A stretch of 64,000 nucleotides of DNA from Odiellus spinosus (lineage: Eukaryota > Arthropoda > Arachnida > Opiliones > Phalangiidae): NCBI GenBank assembly GCA_963920705.1, contig CAWUCO010000268.1:3472001-3536000 (forward strand). Reading direction: 5' to 3'. Position numbers and translations under genes: made by a program. The notes beneath the pieces are model-generated. The model searched no databases. It had not been told where the DNA came from and saw nothing but the letters and a program-made list of their open reading frames with translations. Below, piece by piece: positions 51,795 to 61,633 of the stretch. How positions within the stretch are numbered: the stretch's first letter is position 1; the number at the start of each line of letters is the position of its first letter.

Positions 51795-52443
51795 CCAAAA
51801 CTCTTGATTTTCAGATAGACCAATATTTGCTCTTTCGAGTGGTCTTAATTTTGTCTAAATCGCTTAAAAATCAAAAGTTTTGTGTCCATTTGAATCCAAT
51901 AATCTTGGATTTTTAAGTGTTTTTGCTTTATTTTAACCAATTTTATATTTGTCACAATTTTGCAATTTAGACAAAACCAAAGTCATTCGAAAGAGCAATT
52001 AATGGACAGTCTAAATAATAAGAGTTTTCAAAAATCCGTTGAAAAACAAGAAAAATATGGCCAATTCAAGAAATCATAGAATATCAAAATAGTCAAATTT
52101 CAGATTTTCAAAATTCGCTTTTTGATATTAGATGTTTTTTGAATTGTCCATATTTTCCATGTTTTTATACGGATTTTCCAAAACTCTTGTTTTTTAGATA
52201 GACCAATATTTGCTCTTTCGAGTGGTCTTAATTTTGTCTAAATCGCTTAAATATCAAAAGTTTTGTGTCCATTTGAATCCAATAATCTTGGATTTTTAAG
52301 TGTTTTGCTTTATTTTAACCAATTTTATATTTGTCACAATTTTGCAATTTAGACAAAACCAAAGTCATTCGAAAGAGCAATTAATGGACAGTCTAAATAA
52401 TAAGAGTTTTCAAAAATCCGTTGAAAAACAAGAAAACTATGGC
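51795..52443 (+). repeat. Plus island 3, about 1.7 monomers
   Basis: Copy of island 2 at offset 4976, with TTTTTATACGG near 52163, CGCTTAAATATC near 52243, AAGTGTTTTGC near 52297 and GAAAACTATGG near 52432. Confidence 0.88.
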
Positions 52444-52451
52444 CAATTCAA
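52444..52451. other. Orientation switch 7, plus to minus
   Basis: Joint through the shared CAATTCAA, identical to the one at 47468-47475. Confidence 0.88.
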
Positions 52452-54456
52452 AAAACATCTAATATCAAAAAGCGAATTTTTAAAATCTGAAATTTGACTA
52501 TTTTGATATTGTATGGTTTCTTGAATTGGCCATATTTTTCTTGTTTTTCAACGGATTTTTGAAAACTCTTATTATTTAGACTGTCCATTAATTGCTCTTT
52601 CGAATGACTTTGGTTTTGTCTAAATTGCAAAATTGTGACCAATATAAAATTGGTTAAAATAAAGCATAAACGCTTAAAAATCCAAGATTATTGGATTCAA
52701 ATGGACACAAAACTTTTGATTTTTAAGCGATTTAGACAAAATTAAGACCACTCGAAAGAGCAAATATTGGTCTATCTAAAAAACAAGAGTTTTGGAAAAT
52801 CCGTTGAAAAACATGGAAAATATGGACAATTCAAAAAACATCTAATATCAAAAACGAATTTTGAAAATCTGAAATTTGACTATTTTGATATTGTATGATT
52901 TCTTGAATTGGTCATATTTTTCTTGTTTTTCAACGGATTTTTGAAAACTCTTGTTATTTAGACTGTCCATTAATTGCTCTTTCGAATGACTTTGGTTTTG
53001 TCTAAATTGCAAAATTGTGACAAATATAAAATTGGTTAAAATAAAGCAAAAACACTTAAAAATCAAAGATTATTGGATTCAAATGGACACAAAACTTTTG
53101 ATTTTTAAGCGATTTAGAAAAAATTAAGACTACTCGAAAGAGCAAATATTGGTCTATCTAAAAAACAAGAGTTTTGGAAAATCCGTTGAAAAACATGGAA
53201 AATATGGACAATTCAAAAAACATCTAATATCAAAAACGAATTTTGAAAATCTGAAATTTGACTATTTTGATATTGTATGATTTCTTGAATTGGCCATATT
53301 CTTCTTGTTTTTCAACGGATTTTTGAAAACTCTTGTTATTTAGACTGTCCATTAATTACTCTTTCGAATGACTTTGGTTTTGTCTAAATTGCAAAATTGT
53401 GACAAATATAAAATTGGTTAAAATTAAGCAAAAACACTTAAAAATCCAAGATTATTGGATTCAAATGGACACAAAACTTTTGATTTTTAAGCGATTTAGA
53501 AAAAATTAAGACTACTCGAAAGAGCAAATATTGGTCTATCTAAAAAACAAGAGTTTTGGAAAATCCGTTGAAAAAAATGGAAAATATAGCCAATTCAAAA
53601 AACATCTAATATCAAAAAGCGAATTTTTAAAATCTGAAATTTGACTATTTTGATATTGTATGGTTTCTTGAATTGGCCATATTTTTCTTGTTTTTCAACG
53701 GATTTTTAAAAAATTCTTATTATTTAGACTGTCCATTAATTGCTCTTTCGAATGACTTTGGTTTTGTTTAAATTGCAAAATTGTGACCAATATAAAATTG
53801 GTTAAAATTAAGCAAAAACGCTTAAAAATCCAAGATTATTGGATTCAAATGGACACAAAACTTTTGATTTTTAAGCGATTTAGACAAAATTAAGACCACT
53901 CGAAAGAGCAAATATTGGTCTATCTAAAAAACAAGAGTTTTGGAAAATTCGTTGAAAAACATGGAAAATATGGACATTTCAAAAAGCATCTAATATCAAA
54001 AAGCGAATTTTGAAAATCTGAAATTTGACTATTTTGATATTCTATGATTTCTTGAATTGGCCATATTTTTCTTGTTTTTCAACGGATTTTTGAAAACTCT
54101 TATTATTTAGACTGTCCATTAATTGCTCTTTCGAATGACTTTGGTTTTGTCTAAATTGCAAAATTGTGACAAATATAAAATTGGTTAAAATTAAGCAAAA
54201 ACACTTAAAAATCCAAGATTATTGGATTAAAATGGACACAAAACTTTTGATTTTTAAGCGATTTAGACAAAATTGAGACCACTCTAAAGAGCAAATATTG
54301 GTCTATCTAAAAAACAAGAGTTTTGGGAAATCCGTTGAAAACATGGAAAATATGGACAATTCAAAAAGCATCAAATATCAAAAAGCGAATTTTGAAAATC
54401 TGAAATTTGACTATTTTGATATTGTATGGTTTCTTGAATTGGCCATATTTTTCTTG
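52452..54456 (-). repeat. Minus-oriented satellite domain 4 (~5 monomers)
   Basis: Minus units between plus islands 3 and 4. The last unit carries AATTGAGACCACTCTAAAG and GTTTTGGGAAATCCG near 54270-54335. These variants recur near 56950-57015 and 63057-63120 and mark one lineage. Confidence 0.9.
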
Positions 54457-54472
54457 TTTTTCAACGGATTTT
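54457..54472. other. Orientation switch 8, minus to plus
   Basis: Joint through TTTTTCAACGGATTTT, as at 46803-46818. Confidence 0.9.
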
Positions 54473-55121
54473 CCAAAACTCTTGATTTTCAGATAGACCA
54501 ATATTTGCTCTTTCGAGTGGTCTTAATTTTGTCTAAATCGCTTAAAAATCAAAAGTTTTGTGTCCATTTGAATCCAATAATCTTGGATTTTTAAGTGTTT
54601 TTGCTTTATTTTAACCAATTTTATATTTGTCACAATTTTGCAATTTAGACAAAACCAAAGTCATTCGAAAGAGCAATTAATGGACAGTCTAAATAATAAG
54701 AGTTTTCAAAAATCCGTTGAAAAACAAGAAAAATATGGCCAATTCAAGAAATCATAGAATATCAAAATAGTCAAATTTCAGATTTTCAAAATTCGCTTTT
54801 TGATATTAGATGTTTTTTGAATTGTCCATATTTTCCATGTTTTTATACGGATTTTCCAAAACTCTTGTTTTTTAGATAGACCAATATTTGCTCTTTCGAG
54901 TGGTCTTAATTTTGTCTAAATCGCTTAAATATCAAAAGTTTTGTGTCCATTTGAATCCAATAATCTTGGATTTTTAAGTGTTTTGCTTTATTTTAACCAA
55001 TTTTATATTTGTCACAATTTTGCAATTTAGACAAAACCAAAGTCATTCGAAAGAGCAATTAATGGACAGTCTAAATAATAAGAGTTTTCAAAAATCCGTT
55101 GAAAAACAAGAAAACTATGGC
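54473..55121 (+). repeat. Plus island 4, about 1.7 monomers
   Basis: Third copy of the 0.65-kb island, with TTTTTATACGG near 54841, CGCTTAAATATC near 54921 and GAAAACTATGG near 55110. Confidence 0.88.
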
Positions 55122-55129
55122 CAATTCAA
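55122..55129. other. Orientation switch 9, plus to minus
   Basis: Joint through the shared CAATTCAA after the ACTATGG variant. Confidence 0.88.
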
Positions 55130-57134
55130 AAAACATCTAATATCAAAAAGCGAATTTTTAAAATCTGAAATTTGACTATTTTGATATTGTATGGTTTCTT
55201 GAATTGGCCATATTTTTCTTGTTTTTCAACGGATTTTTGAAAACTCTTATTATTTAGACTGTCCATTAATTGCTCTTTCGAATGACTTTGGTTTTGTCTA
55301 AATTGCAAAATTGTGACCAATATAAAATTGGTTAAAATAAAGCATAAACGCTTAAAAATCCAAGATTATTGGATTCAAATGGACACAAAACTTTTGATTT
55401 TTAAGCGATTTAGACAAAATTAAGACCACTCGAAAGAGCAAATATTGGTCTATCTAAAAAACAAGAGTTTTGGAAAATCCGTTGAAAAACATGGAAAATA
55501 TGGACAATTCAAAAAACATCTAATATCAAAAACGAATTTTGAAAATCTGAAATTTGACTATTTTGATATTGTATGATTTCTTGAATTGGTCATATTTTTC
55601 TTGTTTTTCAACGGATTTTTGAAAACTCTTGTTATTTAGACTGTCCATTAATTGCTCTTTCGAATGACTTTGGTTTTGTCTAAATTGCAAAATTGTGACA
55701 AATATAAAATTGGTTAAAATAAAGCAAAAACACTTAAAAATCAAAGATTATTGGATTCAAATGGACACAAAACTTTTGATTTTTAAGCGATTTAGAAAAA
55801 ATTAAGACTACTCGAAAGAGCAAATATTGGTCTATCTAAAAAACAAGAGTTTTGGAAAATCCGTTGAAAAACATGGAAAATATGGACAATTCAAAAAACA
55901 TCTAATATCAAAAACGAATTTTGAAAATCTGAAATTTGACTATTTTGATATTGTATGATTTCTTGAATTGGCCATATTCTTCTTGTTTTTCAACGGATTT
56001 TTGAAAACTCTTGTTATTTAGACTGTCCATTAATTACTCTTTCGAATGACTTTGGTTTTGTCTAAATTGCAAAATTGTGACAAATATAAAATTGGTTAAA
56101 ATTAAGCAAAAACACTTAAAAATCCAAGATTATTGGATTCAAATGGACACAAAACTTTTGATTTTTAAGCGATTTAGAAAAAATTAAGACTACTCGAAAG
56201 AGCAAATATTGGTCTATCTAAAAAACAAGAGTTTTGGAAAATCCGTTGAAAAAAATGGAAAATATAGCCAATTCAAAAAACATCTAATATCAAAAAGCGA
56301 ATTTTTAAAATCTGAAATTTGACTATTTTGATATTGTATGGTTTCTTGAATTGGCCATATTTTTCTTGTTTTTCAACGGATTTTTAAAAAATTCTTATTA
56401 TTTAGACTGTCCATTAATTGCTCTTTCGAATGACTTTGGTTTTGTTTAAATTGCAAAATTGTGACCAATATAAAATTGGTTAAAATTAAGCAAAAACGCT
56501 TAAAAATCCAAGATTATTGGATTCAAATGGACACAAAACTTTTGATTTTTAAGCGATTTAGACAAAATTAAGACCACTCGAAAGAGCAAATATTGGTCTA
56601 TCTAAAAAACAAGAGTTTTGGAAAATTCGTTGAAAAACATGGAAAATATGGACATTTCAAAAAGCATCTAATATCAAAAAGCGAATTTTGAAAATCTGAA
56701 ATTTGACTATTTTGATATTCTATGATTTCTTGAATTGGCCATATTTTTCTTGTTTTTCAACGGATTTTTGAAAACTCTTATTATTTAGACTGTCCATTAA
56801 TTGCTCTTTCGAATGACTTTGGTTTTGTCTAAATTGCAAAATTGTGACAAATATAAAATTGGTTAAAATTAAGCAAAAACACTTAAAAATCCAAGATTAT
56901 TGGATTAAAATGGACACAAAACTTTTGATTTTTAAGCGATTTAGACAAAATTGAGACCACTCTAAAGAGCAAATATTGGTCTATCTAAAAAACAAGAGTT
57001 TTGGGAAATCCGTTGAAAACATGGAAAATATGGACAATTCAAAAAGCATCAAATATCAAAAAGCGAATTTTGAAAATCTGAAATTTGACTATTTTGATAT
57101 TCTATGGTTTCTTGAATTGGCCATATTTTTCTTG
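55130..57134 (-). repeat. Minus-oriented satellite domain 5 (~5 monomers)
   Basis: Copy of minus domain 4 at offset 2678. No gene or insertion is seen. Confidence 0.9.
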
Positions 57135-57150
57135 TTTTTCAACGGATTTT
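57135..57150. other. Orientation switch 10, minus to plus
   Basis: Joint through TTTTTCAACGGATTTT, as at 46803-46818. Confidence 0.9.
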
Positions 57151-58181
57151 CCAAAACTCTTGATTTTCAGATAGACCAATATTTGCTCTTTCGAGTGGTC
57201 TTAATTTTGTCTAAATCGCTTAAAAATCAAAAGTTTTGTGTCCATTTGAATCCAATAATCTTGGATTTTTAAGTGTTTTTGCTTTATTTTAACCAATTTT
57301 ATATTTGTCACAATTTTGCAATTTAGACAAAACCAAAGTCATTCGAAAGAGCAATTAATGGACAGTCTAAATAATAAGAGTTTTCAAAAATCCGTTGAAA
57401 AACAAGAAAAATATGGCCAATTCAAGAAATCATAGAATATCAAAATAGTCAAATTTCAGATTTTCAAAATTCGCTTTTTGATATTAGATGTTTTTTGAAT
57501 TGTCCATATTTTCCATGTTTTTCAACGGATTTTCCAAAACTCTTGTTTTTTAGATAGACCAATATTTGCTCTTTCGAGTGGTCTTAATTTTGTCTAAATC
57601 GCTTAAATATCAAAAGTTTTGTGTCCTTTTGAATCCAATAATCTTGGATTTTTAAGTGTTTTGCTTTATTTTAACCAATTTTATATTTGTCACAATTTTG
57701 CAATTTAGACAAAACCAAAGTCATTCGAAAGAGCAATTAATGGACAGTCTAAATAATAAGAGTTTTCAAAAATCCGTTGAAAAACAAGAAAAATATGGCC
57801 AATTCAAGAAATCATAGAATATCAAAATAGTCAAATTTCAGATTTTCAAAATTCGCTTTTTGATATTAGATGTTTTTTGAATTGTCCATATTTTCCATGT
57901 TTTTCAACGGATTTTCCAAAACTCTTGTTTTTTAGATAGACCAATATTTGCTCTTTCGAGTGGTCTTAATTTTGTCTAAATCGCTTAAATATCAAAAGTT
58001 TTGTGTCCATTTGAATCCAATAATCTTGGATTTTTAAGTGTTTTGCTTTATTTTAACCAATTTTATATTTGTCACAATTTTGCAATTTAGACAAAACCAA
58101 AGTCATTCGAAAGAGCAATTAATGGACAGTCTAAATAATAAGAGTTTTCAAAAATCCGTTGAAAAACAAGAAAACTATGGC
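57151..58181 (+). repeat. Plus island 5, about 2.7 monomers
   Basis: Three plus spacers are present (near 57238, 57618 and 58000). The middle and last units both carry CGCTTAAATATC and AAGTGTTTTGC, so the extra monomer arose by duplication inside an island of the 0.65-kb type. The core reads TTTTTCAACGG here, without the ATACGG change of islands 2-4. GTCCTTTTGAATCC near 57623 is private. Confidence 0.87.
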
Positions 58182-58189
58182 CAATTCAA
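58182..58189. other. Orientation switch 11, plus to minus
   Basis: Joint through the shared CAATTCAA after ACTATGG, as in islands 2-4. Confidence 0.88.
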
Positions 58190-60578
58190 AAAACATCTAA
58201 TATCAAAAAGCGAATTTTTAAAATCTGAAATTTGACTATTTTGATATTGTATGGTTTCTTGAATTGGCCATATTTTTCTTGTTTTTCAACGGATTTTTGA
58301 AAACTCTTATTATTTAGACTGTCCATTAATTGCTCTTTCGAATGACTTTGGTTTTGTCTAAATTGCAAAATTGTGACCAATATAAAATTGGTTAAAATAA
58401 AGCATAAACGCTTAAAAATCCAAGATTATTGGATTCAAATGGACACAAAACTTTTGATTTTTAAGCGATTTAGACAAAATTAAGACCACTCGAAAGAGCA
58501 AATATTGGTCTATCTAAAAAACAAGAGTTTTGGAAAATCCGTTGAAAAACATGGAAAATATGGACAATTCAAAAAACATCTAATATCAAAAACGAATTTT
58601 GAAAATCTGAAATTTGACTATTTTGATATTGTATGATTTCTTGAATTGGTCATATTTTTCTTGTTTTTCAACGGATTTTTGAAAACTCTTGTTATTTAGA
58701 CTGTCCATTAATTGCTCTTTCGAATGACTTTGGTTTTGTCTAAATTGCAAAATTGTGACAAATATAAAATTGGTTAAAATAAAGCAAAAACACTTAAAAA
58801 TCAAAGATTATTGGATTCAAATGGACACAAAACTTTTGATTTTTAAGCGATTTAGAAAAAATTAAGACTACTCGAAAGAGCAAATATTGGTCTATCTAAA
58901 AAACAAGAGTTTTGGGAAATCCGTTGAAAAACATGGAAAATATGGACAATTCAAAAAACATCTAATATCAAAAACGAATTTTGAAAATCTGAAATTTGAC
59001 TATTTTGATATTGTATGATTTCTTGAATTGGCCATATTCTTCTTGTTTTTCAACGGATTTTTGAAAACTCTTGTTATTTAGACTGTCCATTAATTACTCT
59101 TTCGAATGACTTTGGTTTTGTCTAAATTGCAAAATTGTGACAAATATAAAATTGGTTAAAATTAAGCAAAAACACTTAAAAATCCAAGATTATTGGATTC
59201 AAATGGACACAAAACTTTTGATTTTTAAGCGATTTAGAAAAAATTAAGACTACTCGAAAGAGCAAATATTGGTCTATCTAAAAAACAAGAGTTTTGGAAA
59301 ATCCGTTGAAAAACATGGAAAATATGGACAATTCAAAAAACATCTAATATCAAAAAGCGAATTTTTAAAATCTGAAATTTGACTATTTTGATATTGTATG
59401 GTTTCTTGAATTGGCCATATTTTTCTTGTTTTTCAACGGATTTTTGAAAACTCTTATTATTTAGACTGTCCATTAATTGCTCTTTCGAATGACTTTGGTT
59501 TTGTCTAAATTGCAAAATTGTGACCAATATAAAATTGGTTAAAATAAAGCATAAACACTTAAAAATCCAAGATTATTGGATTCAAATGGACACAAAACTT
59601 TTGATTTTTAAGCGATTTAGACAAAATTAAGACTACTCGAAAGAGCAAATATTGGTCTATCTAAAAAACAAGAGTTTTGGAAAATCCGTTGAAAAACATG
59701 GAAAATATGGACAATTCAAAAAACATCTAATATCAAAAAGCGAATTTTGAAAATGTGAAATTTGACTATTTTGATATTGTATGGTTTCTTGAATTGGCCA
59801 TATTTTTCTTGTTTTTCAACGGATTTTTAAAAAATTCTTATTATTTAGACTGTCCATTAATTGCTCTTTCGAATGACTTTGGTTTTGTTTAAATTGCAAA
59901 ATTGTGACCAATATAAAATTGGTTAAAATTAAGCAAAAACGCTTAAAAATCCAAGATTATTGGATTCAAATGGACACAAAACTTTTGATTTTTAAGCGAT
60001 TTAGACAAAATTAAGACCACTCGAAAGAGCAAATATTGGTCTATCTAAAAAACAAGAGTTTTGGAAAATTCGTTGAAAAACATGGAAAATATGGACATTT
60101 CAAAAAGCATCTAATATCAAAAAGCGAATTTTGAAAATCTGAAATTTGACTATTTTGATATTCTATGATTTCTTGAATTGGCCATATTTTTCTTCTTTTT
60201 CAACGGATTTTTGAAAACTCTTATTATTTAGACTGTCCATTAATTGCTCTTTCGAATGACTTTGGTTTTGTCTAAATTGCAAAATTGTGACAAATATAAA
60301 ATTGGTTAAAATTAAGCAAAAACACTTAAAAATCCAAGATTATTGGATTAAAATGGACACAAAACTTTTGATTTTTAAGCGATATAGACAAAATTAAGAC
60401 CACTCGAAAGAGGAAATATTGGTCTATCTAAAAAACAAGAGTTTTGGAAAATCCGTTGAAAAACATGGAAAATATGGACAATTCAAAAAGCATCTAATAT
60501 CAAAAAGCGAATTTTTAAAATCTGAAATTTGACTATTTTGATATTGTATGGTTTCTTGAATTGGCCATATTTTTCTTG
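58190..60578 (-). repeat. Minus-oriented satellite domain 6, mosaic of the 13-monomer repeat
   Basis: Unit order follows the 44.2-46.8 and 49.2-51.8 kb segments but is shorter. AAAGCATAAACG occurs near 58401, CCATATTCTTCTTG near 59036, AAAATGTGAAATTTG near 59750, AAAATTCGTTG near 60067 and AGCGATATAGAC near 60378. CTTCTTTTTCAACGG near 60192 is private. The domain looks like a copy of the longer repeat that has lost units by unequal exchange. Confidence 0.82.
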
Positions 60579-60594
60579 TTTTTCAACGGATTTT
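60579..60594. other. Orientation switch 12, minus to plus
   Basis: Joint through TTTTTCAACGGATTTT, as at 46803-46818. Confidence 0.9.
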
Positions 60595-61625
60595 CCAAAA
60601 CTCTTGATTTTCAGATAGACCAATATTTGCTCTTTCGAGTGGTCTTAATTTTGTCTAAATCGTTTAAAAATCAAAAGTTTTGTGTCCATTTGAATCCAAT
60701 AATCTTGGATTTTTAAGTGTTTTTGCTTTATTTTAACCAATTTTATATTTGTCACAATTTTGCAATTTAGACAAAACCAAAGTCATTCGAAAGAGCAATT
60801 AATGGACAGTCTAAATAATAAGAGTTTTCAAAAATCCGTTGAAAAACAAGAAAAATATGGCCAATTCAAGAAATCATAGAATATCAAAATAGTCAAATTT
60901 CAGATTTTCAAAATTCGCTTTTTGATATTAGATGTTTTTTGAATTGTCCATATTTTCCATGTTTTTCAACGGATTTTCCAAAACTCTTGTTTTTTAGATA
61001 GACCAATATTTGCTCTTTCGAGTGGTCTTAATTTTGTCTAAATCGCTTAAATATCAAAAGTTTTGTGTCCATTTGAATCCAATAATCTTGGATTTTTAAG
61101 TGTTTTGCTTTATTTTAACCAATTTTATATTTGTCACAATTTTGCAATTTAGACAAAACCAAAGTCATTCGAAAGAGCAATTAATGGACAGTCTAAATAA
61201 TAAGAGTTTTCAAAAATCCGTTGAAAAACAAGAAAAATATGGCCAATTCAAGAAATCATAGAATATCAAAATAGTCAAATTTCAGATTTTCAAAATTCGC
61301 TTTTTGATATTAGATGTTTTTTGAATTGTCCATATTTTCCATGTTTTTCAACGGATTTTCCAAAACTCTTGTTTTTTAGATAGACCAATGTTTGCTCTTT
61401 CGAGTGGTCTTAATTTTGTCTAAATCGCTTAAATATCAAAAGTTTTGTGTCCATTTGAATCCAATAATCTTGGATTTTTAAGTGTTTTGCTTTATTTTAA
61501 CCAATTTTATATTTGTCACAATTTTGCAATTTAGACAAAACCAAAGTCATTCGAAAGAGCAATTAATGGACAGTCTAAATAATAAGAGTTTTCAAAAATC
61601 CGTTGAAAAACAAGAAAACTATGGC
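60595..61625 (+). repeat. Plus island 6, about 2.7 monomers
   Basis: Same size and unit order as island 5, with CGCTTAAATATC near 61045 and 61426 and GAAAACTATGG near 61614. Private changes include AATCGTTTAAAAATC near 60658 and GACCAATGTTTGC near 61383. Confidence 0.87.
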
Positions 61626-61633
61626 CAATTCAA
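61626..61633. other. Orientation switch 13, plus to minus
   Basis: Joint through the shared CAATTCAA. Downstream sequence differs from the other islands (GATATTCTATGG near 61687), so the minus side has been exchanged while the junction was kept. Confidence 0.87.

Larger units (their letters stand above)
49191..54166. repeat. 13-monomer higher-order repeat (4976 bp), copy 2
   Basis: Second copy of 44215-49190. It ends where TGACCAATATAAAATTGG (49191) is replaced by TGACAAATATAAAATTGG (54167). Its right part overlaps the first copy of the 2678-bp repeat, so the shorter repeat was made later, from material already inside the longer one. Confidence 0.87.
51795..54472. repeat. Seven-monomer repeat (2678 bp), copy 1
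   Basis: Consists of a 0.65-kb plus island followed by a 2.0-kb minus block. It matches 54473-57150 at a constant offset of 2678 bp, for example TTGAAAAAAATGG near 53566 and 56244, and ACTCTAAAGAGC near 54281 and 56959. One visible difference is GATATTGTATGG near 54418 against GATATTCTATGG near 57096. Confidence 0.85.
54473..57150. repeat. Seven-monomer repeat (2678 bp), copy 2
   Basis: Second copy of 51795-54472, containing plus island 4 and minus domain 5. The following plus island is one monomer longer, so the tandem repeat ends here. Confidence 0.85.

Noticed and set aside
54298-54594. 98-codon plus-strand frame, repeated at 56976
   Set aside because: It crosses a minus-to-plus switch and ends in the same spacer-derived residues as other frames. 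The second copy is explained by the 2678-bp DNA repeat.
31459-61633. Treating the orientation switches as certain biological events
   Set aside because: Not fully rejected, but the joints lie in sequence shared by both arms, where an assembler could also misjoin. Shared private variants across islands 2-6 favour real copying; long-read support would be needed for certainty.
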